Source: Calothrix sp. NIES-4105
GTDB lineage: Bacteria > Cyanobacteriota > Cyanobacteriia > Cyanobacteriales > Nostocaceae
DNA length: 64,000 nucleotides
NCBI RefSeq assembly: GCF_002368415.1
Contig: NZ_AP018290.1
Location: forward strand, 6,935,717 to 6,999,716
Direction of reading: 5' to 3'
The notes beneath the pieces were generated by a model. That model saw only the letters and a list, made by a program, of their open reading frames with translations, did no database searches and was not told the DNA's origin. Below, piece by piece: positions 23,537 to 32,611 of this stretch (the first letter of the stretch is position 1; every line of letters starts with the position of its first letter). The position numbers were made by a program, and so were the translations under genes.

Positions 23537-25651
23537 ATGGCAGAACGAAGAAAACCTGCGTCTCGAAAAGTTTCCTCTACGTCTAAACCTTCGGCACAAA
23601 AGCGTCCATTGGCAAGAAGAACATCTTCAGCCTCGAAGGTTTCTTCAACGGGAAAAAAAACGAAAGAGTCAAAGGAAACTTCTGCCTCGATGGCACCTGA
23701 AGAAGAAGTAACAGCAATTGAAGACACAACTTCGATTCCCCAGACTGAAGAAGAAGTAACAGCAATTGAAGACACAGCTTCGATTCCCCAGACTGAAGAA
23801 GAAGTAACAGCAATTGAAGACACAACTTCGATTCCCCAGACTGAAGAAGAAGTAACAGCAATTGAAGACACAACTTCGCTAAAGACAACGACTGTACTTC
23901 CAACGACATCCGAACCTGTAGCTCCTGCCGCAAAGGAAGCGCCTAAAACTAAATCGTTTGGGATGTTTTTACAAGACCCTAGCTTACCGAAACTAAGGGG
24001 TAACTACAAATTTCCTCTCGACAAAGACTATTTGATTGCAACAGGTTCAAGTCGGTTTACAATTCGAGATACAAATGAAGGTGGGCAACCTGTTTTTGCT
24101 AGTCCTGACTGGTCTAAACAAGAGGACTTATCGTTTGAACATTTTGAGCAAAATGGTTTAATAGATAACCCTGCATTTCATCAGGTAAATGTATTTGGTG
24201 TATTAAGTCGCACTTTAGATTTAGTAGAAGAAGAAGTTGGTCATCCAATTGTGTGGAAAGATGGTGGGCCTCTTATAATTCGTCCTCATGCTTTTGAAGG
24301 AATGAATGCATACTATGACCCAATGAATCCTTCGCTTAATTTTGGCTACTTTAATTCTCCTTTCCGACGCGCGCCAGTATGGACTTGTTTATCGCACGAT
24401 ATTGTGTCGCATGAACTAGGACACGCAATTCTTGATACCTTCCGTCCTCTGTATTTATATAGCAGTGATATTGATACATCGGCATTGCACGAATCTTTTG
24501 CTGATATCTTAGCAATGTTCGCAGCACTGCAATATCCAAGTGTAGTTGAGTATATATATAGACAAACAGGTGGTGATATGCGCCATCCAAGTCTAATAAG
24601 TGGTCTTGCTGAAGAATTTGGCATAGGTATTTATGGTGCAGGTGTACCTTATTTACGTTCTGCACTCGAAGGAGCAAAATACTCTCCCTCAGAACCGAAA
24701 GAACCGCATGTGCGCTCAACAATTTGGACTGCAGCTATTTACGAAATCATGCAAAAACTCGTCTCAGCTATAGAGCCAGATGGTTTTGATGATACAACAG
24801 AAGGGTTTGCAGGATTTATCAATGCACTTGTCAAAGCAACGCACGCATTAAAAGGAATGCTCATCCGCGCGCTGCACTATACTCCACCAACTTCGTTATC
24901 AATGCCAATGTTGGCACGATTGATATATGAAGCTGACGCGCGCGTTTATCCTACTGACAGCAAATTTAGAGACATTGCCAAAGAAGTTTTTGTCGCACGC
25001 AACTTGTGGAATGAAAAAATTGACTTGAAGGCGCCTGATATTGGTAATGTATTTAGAGATTTACAAAGTAGCGATACACGCACATTAATGCGGGCAATTG
25101 CTCATAATGCTCCTGCTTTACGTATTCCTGAAACTGCCTCGCGTTTTATCAAACCACGTCTAATAACTACCACCCGTCGTATAGACAAAGTTAAACAAGG
25201 TGAAGAAAGCACTATTAAAGAAATTACCGAACACTACCTTGAATATACTTATGAATATTCGCAAATGGTGTCAGATTTTCTTTCAGGTGGAATGAGTGCA
25301 TTTACCGTTTACGGTGGCGGTACATTAGTAATGGATGAAAACTGGAACGCAGTTTGTTTAGCAGCTTATCCCGAACCTGTACAAGAAGACCCAGCAGGTG
25401 CCGAAGGTGGCAAAGCGGCTTGGAAACGCGCGCGCGAACAGTTCGATAAAATACACGGCGGCAACATCCAGCGCACCATAGCAGCCAAAGATGAAAACCG
25501 CAGCCTCAATGACCGTCCCGTCGTTCCCGGTTGCCCATTCGTAATTCAATCAACAACAACAGGAGGATACAGGTTAGTTCGTCGTTGCTGCAACCTACAC
25601 GAACACATCAAAGGAATTTCAGTAAGTCAAAATGGACTAGCTGACTTTTAA
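23537..25651 (+). CDS. HELGH metalloprotease-like protein with N-terminal 16-residue tandem repeats
   Basis: Counting from ATG 23537, this 704-residue protein has three parts. Residues ~1-50 are Lys/Arg/Ser-rich. Residues ~52-117 hold four near-identical 16-residue acidic repeats (TEEEVTAIEDTTSIPQ). A gluzincin-like zinc protease core follows, with HELGH at 292-296 and a downstream glutamate in ALHESFADI (E319) where thermolysin-type enzymes place the third ligand. The C-terminal ~300 residues have no recognised domain. No signal peptide is visible, so secretion is doubtful. An ATG at 23480 would add 19 residues, but AAGGG lies ten bases before 23537. Substrate and role are unknown. Confidence 0.75.
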   Translation: MAERRKPASRKVSSTSKPSAQKRPLARRTSSASKVSSTGKKTKESKETSASMAPEEEVTAIEDTTSIPQTEEEVTAIEDTASIPQTEEEVTAIEDTTSIPQTEEEVTAIEDTTSLKTTTVLPTTSEPVAPAAKEAPKTKSFGMFLQDPSLPKLRGNYKFPLDKDYLIATGSSRFTIRDTNEGGQPVFASPDWSKQEDLSFEHFEQNGLIDNPAFHQVNVFGVLSRTLDLVEEEVGHPIVWKDGGPLIIRPHAFEGMNAYYDPMNPSLNFGYFNSPFRRAPVWTCLSHDIVSHELGHAILDTFRPLYLYSSDIDTSALHESFADILAMFAALQYPSVVEYIYRQTGGDMRHPSLISGLAEEFGIGIYGAGVPYLRSALEGAKYSPSEPKEPHVRSTIWTAAIYEIMQKLVSAIEPDGFDDTTEGFAGFINALVKATHALKGMLIRALHYTPPTSLSMPMLARLIYEADARVYPTDSKFRDIAKEVFVARNLWNEKIDLKAPDIGNVFRDLQSSDTRTLMRAIAHNAPALRIPETASRFIKPRLITTTRRIDKVKQGEESTIKEITEHYLEYTYEYSQMVSDFLSGGMSAFTVYGGGTLVMDENWNAVCLAAYPEPVQEDPAGAEGGKAAWKRAREQFDKIHGGNIQRTIAAKDENRSLNDRPVVPGCPFVIQSTTTGGYRLVRRCCNLHEHIKGISVSQNGLADF
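23699..23879 (+). repeat. 48-bp in-frame tandem repeat within the protease gene
   Basis: Nearly four copies of a 48-base unit are in frame, encoding TEEEVTAIEDTTSIPQ with single changes (one T to A). The copies are almost identical at the DNA level, so the array is young and probably varies in copy number between strains. Confidence 0.9.
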
Positions 25652-25712
25652 CTTAATATCTTGTATTATCTTGTATTATCTTGTATCTTGTGGAACGGCT
25701 GTCCTCAGCCGT
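25652..25712 (+). terminator. ATCTTGTATT tandem repeat and terminator hairpin
   Basis: A decamer, ATCTTGTATT, is repeated about three times right after the protease stop. It is followed by ACGGCTG-TCCT-CAGCCGT (25695-25712) and a T-containing tail, which fits a terminator between convergent genes. Confidence 0.55.
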
Positions 25713-25742
25713 CCTTATTATCAACCAACAACGCGCGCAATT

Positions 25743-26603
25743 TCAAACCCACAAATGCCGATAGTCCTCAACAAACTTCTGGACAGTTATTGGAGGACGG
25801 TTGAGTAATAGCTTTACATCCCCTGTAATACTACCAGCTAACCCCAAACGAGTAGTAGTATAAATCCCTGCCATTACTAAAACAAAATCAATTGGTAGTT
25901 CTTGCGCGCGCATTCGGATAAATTTAAATATCGAGGGGTTTGTATAACGAATAGGTTTGTCCAAAACAGACGTAAATATTTCTGCCACTTCATAATAAGT
26001 CAATGCTTCGTTTCCAGTTAGAGCATAAGCTTTTCCCGAATGTCCATCTTCAAGCAAAGCGCGCGCTGCAACAGCAGCAATATCTCTAACATCGATAAAA
26101 CTTGTTTTCCCATTTCCAGCAGGGATAAATAATTCACCTCTTCTTATCTCATCACGATGTACCGTACTGAGATTTTGCATAAAGAAACCCGCGCGTAGAA
26201 AAGTCGCAGGAATATTTAATTTATTGATGTATTGCTCAATCTTCGCATGTGGCACAATACGATTACGCTCGGCGCCAAGAAGCGAAAGAAAAACAATATG
26301 CTCAACACCTGCAGCTAAAGCAGTTTCCAAAGCAGGTGCAACTTGTTTACGAACATTAGCAAGTGCAGGTGGACGCACTAAAAAAAGTTTATTAACTCCC
26401 TCAAACGCCGAAGCAAACGTACTAGGCTTAGTAAAGTCAAATTCAATACAGTTAATATGGCGCCCACCTGAACTATTAAAAGTAGCGCGCGCTGTTTCAG
26501 GGTTTCTAACTGCTGCGTAAATATCACAATTATGGTTCGACAGTAGATTTATAACTTCTCTACCGACGTTTCCAGTAGCACCCGTCACTAATATTTTTAA
26601 CAT
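25743..26603 (-). CDS. NmrA-like NAD(P)-binding SDR oxidoreductase
   Basis: The 286-residue atypical short-chain dehydrogenase has the Rossmann signature VTGATGNVGREV (residues ~6-17) and the AAVRNPETA segment where NADP phosphate is usually held. It continues with the FLRAGFFMQNL and FIDVRDIAAVAARAL motifs of the NmrA/HSCARG group. The classical YxxxK catalytic pair is not apparent. Members act as redox sensors or reductases; the substrate here is unknown. The gene is convergent with the metalloprotease gene and appears monocistronic, with no clear operon partner. Confidence 0.85.
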   Translation of the reverse strand: MLKILVTGATGNVGREVINLLSNHNCDIYAAVRNPETARATFNSSGGRHINCIEFDFTKPSTFASAFEGVNKLFLVRPPALANVRKQVAPALETALAAGVEHIVFLSLLGAERNRIVPHAKIEQYINKLNIPATFLRAGFFMQNLSTVHRDEIRRGELFIPAGNGKTSFIDVRDIAAVAARALLEDGHSGKAYALTGNEALTYYEVAEIFTSVLDKPIRYTNPSIFKFIRMRAQELPIDFVLVMAGIYTTTRLGLAGSITGDVKLLLNRPPITVQKFVEDYRHLWV

Positions 26604-26772
26604 TTCGATAACGTATATAGCAGTTTTATATAATTTATGAAAAATTCCGTAAATGTAGAAACCGGATTAATTCTGTCTCTACAATCTATTTTTTAATTTT
26701 AACTTCTAGCAAGTCTTTATAGATAAATAGCAGGTAAAATCGAAGACATAGGCTTTTCAGGCGAGATAGTCA
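26604..26772. other. Intergenic upstream of NmrA-like gene
   Basis: AT-rich DNA with a decayed fragment of the GTAGAAACCGG-type repeat near 26650 and the promoter side of the minus-strand reductase gene. No gene is seen. Confidence 0.35.
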
Positions 26773-27062
26773 ATGGTAGAACAACTGATTGGGAAACGAA
26801 TTTCTATCCCTGGCCAATTCACAGCTAGAGCCACTGTCGAATCGGTTACAGTGAAATTCCAAGTTTCCTTTCCTTAGCACAACCTGATGCTACCCAACTG
26901 CGTCTCGTCGCGCAAGCCTTAGCCGGACGCGCATTAACACCAGAAGCAGGTGCTACAGAAGTTACGAATGGGAACCGTACAAAAGAACAACAGCAGATAG
27001 ATACCTTGTTGGCTTCTTGGAAACGAGTTGTTGAGGATAATTTATTTACTCAAAGTAAGTAA
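26773..27062 (+). pseudogene. Remnant of a large gene, possibly a helicase-type protein, frameshifted and internally deleted
   Basis: From ATG 26773 the frame reads MVEQLIGKRISIPGQFTARA then TVESVTVKF and stops at 26877. This start resembles the N-terminus of large SNF2/DUF3883-type helicases (IPGQF followed by a VES/V-type strand), as I remember them. In another frame the sequence continues SFLSLAQPDATQLRLVAQAL and ends LLASWKRVVEDNLFTQSK with a stop at 27060. Both parts have protein-like composition but cannot be translated together, and a full-length gene would not fit. I read it as the two ends of a gene joined by deletion. Confidence 0.45.
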
Positions 27063-27090
27063 AATTTTAGTATAAGTAGTTGTAACAGCT

Positions 27091-27258
27091 TAGAGGATGT
27101 TTGAAAAGCATCAATATTAACCAAAACCTAACCCCTAACCCTTTCCCTTGTTGGGAAGGGGAACAATAAGATAGGCTTTAAAAAGCCTCTCCCCGCATCG
27201 GGGAGAGGTTTGGAGAGGGGTTTGATATATATTTTTAGACTTTTCAAACAACCTCTTA
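27091..27258. mobile_element. 168-bp MITE with ~18-bp terminal inverted repeats
   Basis: The left end TAGAGGATGTTTGAAAAGC pairs with the right end ACTTTTCAAACAACCTCTT (one or two mismatches). Inside are two hairpins made of CCCTTTCCC/GGGAAGGG and CCTCTCCCCGC/CGGGGAGAGG. The latter is a widespread cyanobacterial repeat, with a solitary fragment at 29419-29466. No transposase is encoded. The element abuts the pseudogene at 26773-27062. Confidence 0.8.
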
Positions 27259-27345
27259 AACCGGAAGAAAATGTTAAAATATTGAAGTTCTAATTTTGAC
27301 TTCACTGTCTCCGGTTAAGCACCATTACACGCATAACTTACTAGG

Positions 27346-27639
27346 TCATAAATCAAGAGCGGTGTCAGTGTCTTGGCTTCCAAGAATTGCCATAATTTCA
27401 ACCACATCATTTTCAATGCGGTAGTAGATGCTATTCACACCACATACGCTGCGGCGATAGCCTTTACGGATAAAATCAACTTCAGGGTATAAATAGGGCT
27501 GTGCAGCTATCTGTTCAAAGCGGTCAAAAAGTTGATTATAATACTGGTCTGCGGCTGCTTCCCCCCACTTCTCAAAGCCATAAAAATAAATTTGCCGTAA
27601 GTCTCCCTTCGCCGCTTGCGTCAATTTATAGTTAGCCAT
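27346..27639 (-). CDS. parE: ParE/RelE-superfamily toxin
   Basis: The 97-residue basic protein has the ParE pattern: MANYKLTQAAKGDLRQIYFY, then WGEAAADQYYNQL and the C-terminal YRIENDVVEIMAIL strand. ParE toxins poison gyrase, while relatives cut mRNA; which applies here cannot be decided. The start MANYK is chosen over a longer frame from 27696, because it overlaps the antitoxin stop by eight bases, as usual in these modules, and matches family length. Confidence 0.85.
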   Translation of the reverse strand: MANYKLTQAAKGDLRQIYFYGFEKWGEAAADQYYNQLFDRFEQIAAQPYLYPEVDFIRKGYRRSVCGVNSIYYRIENDVVEIMAILGSQDTDTALDL

Positions 27640-27877
27640 TATTGTGCAGTTCTTTCTTAAATTCTGCAAGAATGGACTGACGGTCAGGGGTGGCAAAGCC
27701 GCTTTGCTCAGAAGACGTTAACCTTTTTCGGATTTCTTCAACTTCGTCTTGTTTAGCACGAGCCTTACGTATCAGGTCGTTCACCACATCACTTTTACTA
27801 GTGTATTCCTGACTTTCAACCTGTGCTTTTAACCACTCATCATTCGGCGGTGTAAGTGAAATGCTTTGACGAATCAT
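27632..27877 (-). CDS. parD: ParD-type antitoxin
   Basis: The 81-residue protein starts MIRQSISLTPPNDEWLKAQV, a ribbon-helix-helix DNA-binding segment, and continues with SKSDVVNDLIRKARA and an acidic/helical C-terminal part that would wrap the toxin. It is the first gene of the toxin-antitoxin operon and likely represses its own promoter through the inverted repeat at 27896-27928. The start at 27877 is preferred, since the longer frame to 27916 runs into that operator. Confidence 0.85.
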   Translation of the reverse strand: MIRQSISLTPPNDEWLKAQVESQEYTSKSDVVNDLIRKARAKQDEVEEIRKRLTSSEQSGFATPDRQSILAEFKKELHNNG

Positions 27878-27895
27878 AATCTTTCTTGCATAAAG

Positions 27896-27928
27896 TCTGG
27901 TGCAATTATACACCATAAATGCACCAGA
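27896..27928. promoter_or_regulatory. Probable ParD operator: 9-bp inverted repeat
   Basis: TCTGGTGCA (27896-27904) and TGCACCAGA (27920-27928) are perfect inverted halves separated by 15 bases that include TATACACCATAAA. The site lies 18 bases upstream of the parD start and right at the start of the divergent gene at 27928. A bound repressor could therefore control both. Confidence 0.6.
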
Positions 27929-28185
27929 TGTCAGAGATAAAATCTATCGCTTCAAAGTCTTATTACGTAAGGGTTTTATTCAGCTGTCAAGTAATTTTTG
28001 ATAAAGTTAAGCCTGATTTAATCCAAACCCATTACAACTGGTACATTACTATTGAACCCAATAGCGGTGAATATTTTATTAATAAAGATGAATTTGCTGG
28101 TGCTATGAGCGCCTATGAGAAATATCCAGGCGCAGATTTGTATACTTTCCGTATCAACGAAACAGGTGTGTGCGGAACTATATGA
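27928..28185 (+). CDS. Hypothetical protein, 85 aa, divergent from parDE
   Basis: No family is recognised. The product starts MSEIKSIASKSYYVRVLFSC and contains YNWYITIEPNSGEYFINKDE and YEKYPGADLYTFRINETG. It looks like a small alpha/beta protein without membrane segments. ATG 27928 is used instead of 27919, because the earlier codon lies inside the operator palindrome. The gene shares its upstream region with parD, so expression may be linked to the toxin-antitoxin module. Confidence is limited because no homologue can be named. Confidence 0.5.
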   Translation: MSEIKSIASKSYYVRVLFSCQVIFDKVKPDLIQTHYNWYITIEPNSGEYFINKDEFAGAMSAYEKYPGADLYTFRINETGVCGTI

Positions 28186-28328
28186 TTTCTGGTTTTTTTG
28201 GTGATGAGGATGCTATGAATCTTTGAAATTGAACTAATAGCAGCAGATGGTTTATAGTTGCCTATTGATACTATATAATATTCGATTTATTTTTAAACCA
28301 AATATGTGTTTGTTACACCGATTAAAAA

Positions 28329-28832
28329 ATGGATATAAACATTCAAAAAGAAGAATTTAGTTATGCCTATATATACGCTGTTGTGTCAGCAGCAGGATAT
28401 TCGTGCCAAATTGCATCTAGACCATTAGACATCGGTGGTATCGACATCATTATTTCGGGTGTAGAACGAGAAGATTCGCTATACCCACCACGACTTGAGG
28501 TACAGGTAAAATCAACATCAACTTCGGTCTTAAGTTCTGATTCAATTAGATACCCACTCAAGCTGAAAAATTATAACGAATTGAGAAAGCAAAAAACACT
28601 TGTACCAAAAATCTTGGTTGTAGTGTTAATCCCGGATGACCAATCTGAGTGGTTAAACCAATCGGAAGACGAGCTTTGCTTACGTCGTTGTGGATATTGG
28701 CTATCATTAAGGGGACAACCAGAAACAACAAATACAGATCGTGTAACTGTATACTTGCCTCGACAGCAGATGTTTACAGCAGGTGCCATTAAAAATATTA
28801 TGCAGCAAATTGAAAACAGAGGTATTTTATGA
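28329..28832 (+). CDS. DUF4365 protein with Mrr-like nuclease-fold signature
   Basis: The 167-residue protein matches DUF4365: EFSYAYIYAVVSAAGYSCQI at the N-terminus, then a GGIDIIISG strand and RLEVQVKST. D39 with Q59-x-K61 follows the D...QxK variant of the PD-(D/E)XK nuclease core used by Mrr-type enzymes. It may therefore bind or cut nucleic acid; activity is inferred only. The C-terminal half (~110-167) has a RRCGYWLSLRGQP segment. Its stop overlaps the ATG of the next gene by four bases, a tight two-gene unit. It sits in an accessory zone beside ParDE, where DUF4365 genes are often found. Confidence 0.75.
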   Translation: MDINIQKEEFSYAYIYAVVSAAGYSCQIASRPLDIGGIDIIISGVEREDSLYPPRLEVQVKSTSTSVLSSDSIRYPLKLKNYNELRKQKTLVPKILVVVLIPDDQSEWLNQSEDELCLRRCGYWLSLRGQPETTNTDRVTVYLPRQQMFTAGAIKNIMQQIENRGIL

Positions 28833-29368
28833 AAGCAATTATTTCTGATGTTGAAATATTAAAAAATCTAGAGCCATCTTCATTGGCAACTTACCTACAT
28901 CAAAGAGGATGGATAGAAAAAAATAACGTTCCAAACCAAGTATCAACATGGATTAGGGATACATTTGCATTAGATAAAATTAAAATTTATTTACCTTTAG
29001 ACCCAGAGTTTGAAGATTACCCTCGTCGCATGTCCGAAATAATGGAAATTTTGGAGAAAGTTGAAAATCGTTCCCAATTGGAGATATTAAGCGATTTAAT
29101 AACTAATGTTTGTAACATCACTCTTCGCGGGATAGTAATACAAATCCAAACACCCAACAGCGATAAATTAAGCGGTGAAATTACTATATACGGTGTAGTG
29201 ATCGACAAATTACAAAAAATTAAAACTGAGTTAAACGACATATATTATATACTTGCTATTAAAGCATATCAAGAGCGCTTACCCATAGCCTGTACTGGTG
29301 ATTTAGTTAAAGTTAATAATACCTTTATATTGAAAAATGTTTGTAATTTTACTGTGGACAAACAGTAA
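28829..29368 (+). CDS. Uncharacterised partner of the DUF4365 protein, 179 aa
   Basis: No named family is recognised. The protein has an N-terminal segment ILKNLEPSSLATYLHQRGW, then IKIYLPLDPEFEDYPRRMSE, a helical middle (RSQLEILSDLI) and a beta-rich C-terminus ending GDLVKVNNTFILKNVCNF. It is soluble, without signal peptide or cysteine pattern. The ATG lies inside the end of the DUF4365 gene (ATGA), so translation is coupled and the two proteins probably work together. A nuclease plus regulator or sensor, or toxin plus antidote, are possible roles. This is inference from gene arrangement. Confidence 0.6.
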   Translation: MKAIISDVEILKNLEPSSLATYLHQRGWIEKNNVPNQVSTWIRDTFALDKIKIYLPLDPEFEDYPRRMSEIMEILEKVENRSQLEILSDLITNVCNITLRGIVIQIQTPNSDKLSGEITIYGVVIDKLQKIKTELNDIYYILAIKAYQERLPIACTGDLVKVNNTFILKNVCNFTVDKQ

Positions 29369-29815
29369 CAAAAGCTAGTTTAAAAGTGCAGATGAATGCC
29401 AAATACATCATTCTTATAAGCTTGAAGCCTCTCTCCGTGTCGGGGATAGGTTTGAAGAGGGGTTATCAGCCTTATAGTAAAGATAAAGCTGAGGGAATGA
29501 CTATTAAGATTGAAGTACAAGCGAACACACTGGATAAATTTGACCCAAGCTGGATACGTAATGCAATCTCTGAACCGCGCATAGGAAATGGATATTCAAG
29601 CATCTACACGTTTGGAATAATTGTAGTCACCTTCCTTCATAGCGCTATAACGTGGCACCGATTGGGGGCGCCTACAACATTTTTTTCAATATCGAATTCT
29701 TGTATTAGGACTTTTATTACTAAAATTACTTAATATTATAATATTTTATTATTAAATAAATTTTATTTAATCTTTGATGTCGGTACTTTGACAAATATTT
29801 TTGAAAAAGTGGGCT
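29369..29815. other. Repeat fragment and coding debris
   Basis: Positions 29419-29466 are a fragment of the CCTCTCCCC/GGGGAGAGG repeat seen in the MITE at 27091-27258. The frame after it (about 29497-29640, including MTIKIEVQANTLDKFD and PSWIRNAISEPRIG) has protein-like composition but no plausible start or full domain, so it may be gene debris. The AT-rich end contains the upstream region of the sugar-binding protein gene. Confidence 0.45.
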
Positions 29816-30817
29816 ATGAAGAATCAAACCCGTTTTGGATGCGAAGGTGTCCAAGTCTATATATCAAGGTTCTTGGTATTTAGCGCCTACGTTGCGATTA
29901 CCGTAGGGGCTTTGTCGCTGTCCGGTTGCGCGCGTGAGAAAACGAAAAAGATTGTTGGATTTTCGCAGACTGAGAACATCGGCCCGTGGCGCGTCGCCGA
30001 AACGAAAAGCATCAAGGAAGAAGCCGCCAAGCGTAAGGAAACTTATGATTTCTTGATGACGGACGCTCAGGGGCAAACGTCAAAGCAGTTTTCTGATATC
30101 GAGGATTTGATCGCGCGGCAAGTCGATGCCATATTCCTGGCGCCACGCGAGTATGAGGGTCTTACACCTGCTCTTGAAGCGGCGAGAGATGCAAAAATAC
30201 CAGTGTTTCTCATTGACCGTGAAGCTGCGGGAAGACCTGGCGAACACTTCGTCAGCTTTCTCGGCTCAGATTTCCTCACGCAAGGTCGCCGTGTTGGCTC
30301 TTGGCTAGCAAAGGCAACTGGCGGCAAGGCGTCAATTGTAGAACTTACCGGAACAGCAGGTTCGTCGGTTGCAATAGATCGGGCTAAGGGGTTTCGCGAC
30401 ACTATCAGCAGTTATCCCAACATGAAGATCATCGCCACGCAGACGGCGGATTTTTCCCGGGCTGCGGCTCAACGAGTAATGGAAAACATCATTCAGGCTA
30501 AGGGTTCCGATATCACCGCAGTGTATGCTCACAACGACGAAATGGCATTGGGCGCCATCCAGGCTCTCAAGTCGGCAGGCATGAAACCCGGTCGAGATGT
30601 AATAATCGGTTCAATCGACGGTCAGAAAGCCGCGCTTGAGGCGATTATGAAGGGCGAGCTAGGGGTGAGTGTCGAGTCAAACCCGCGTTTTGGCCCACTT
30701 GCTTTCGCCACAATGGAGAAGTATTTTGCTGGCGAGAAAATTCCTCCTAGAATAATTCTCAAAGACAGACTCTTTGACGTGACCAACGCCAAGGATTTTG
30801 TGCATGAAGCTTACTAG
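29816..30817 (+). CDS. ytfQ: Sugar ABC transporter substrate-binding lipoprotein, YtfQ-like
   Basis: The 333-residue periplasmic-binding protein of the ribose/galactose type is very similar in pattern to the galactofuranose-binding protein YtfQ: VGFSQTENIGPWRVAETKSI, VDAIFLAPREYEG, VELTGTAGSSVAIDRAKGFR, VYAHNDEMALGAIQA and IIGSIDGQKAAL. A hydrophobic segment ends in the lipobox LSGC (C38), so it should be a lipoprotein. ATG 29816 is chosen; an in-frame TTG at 29801 adds five residues. It is the first gene of a four-gene importer, 265 bases ahead of the ATPase. The G+C content is visibly higher than that of the flanking genes. Confidence 0.85.
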   Translation: MKNQTRFGCEGVQVYISRFLVFSAYVAITVGALSLSGCAREKTKKIVGFSQTENIGPWRVAETKSIKEEAAKRKETYDFLMTDAQGQTSKQFSDIEDLIARQVDAIFLAPREYEGLTPALEAARDAKIPVFLIDREAAGRPGEHFVSFLGSDFLTQGRRVGSWLAKATGGKASIVELTGTAGSSVAIDRAKGFRDTISSYPNMKIIATQTADFSRAAAQRVMENIIQAKGSDITAVYAHNDEMALGAIQALKSAGMKPGRDVIIGSIDGQKAALEAIMKGELGVSVESNPRFGPLAFATMEKYFAGEKIPPRIILKDRLFDVTNAKDFVHEAY

Positions 30818-30835
30818 TATTTTTTCATTAATTTT

Positions 30836-30901
30836 GTTGGGTACGTAGTAGCGCTTCAGCGCGAAAATCTAGAGGGCTAGAGCAACAACTACGTACCTAA
30901 C
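30836..30901. repeat. Hairpin between ytfQ and ytfR
   Basis: GTTGGGTACGTAGTA and AACTACGTACCTAAC form an imperfect inverted repeat with an inner AGCGCTTCAGCGC stem. Placed after the binding-protein gene, it may stop or protect part of the transcript. That would give more binding protein than membrane components, a common arrangement in ABC operons. Confidence 0.55.
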
Positions 30902-31082
30902 TTCCCAAAACTTTTGACATGAAATATTAGGTAATTCCTACCCTAAAATATAGAAATAAAGTAGTTGACGAGAAAAAATAGCCAGGAACTATCCTGTGCA
31001 TTGATGAACAACAAAGATTACTGTGAGGCAAAGTAGAGGATTTCTACTAGAGGCTTTGCAGTACAAAAAATAGGTAGTTCTG

Positions 31083-32600
<1,518 letters not shown>

Positions 32601-32611
32601 AAGATAGCAAG

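Noticed and set aside
23699-23879. CRISPR-like repeat array
   Set aside because: The 48-bp units are directly adjacent without spacers and are in frame within a protein gene.
29386-29733. 115-codon open frame before ytfQ
   Set aside because: Its first third is a dispersed repeat and the rest has no start or complete domain, so it is treated as debris.
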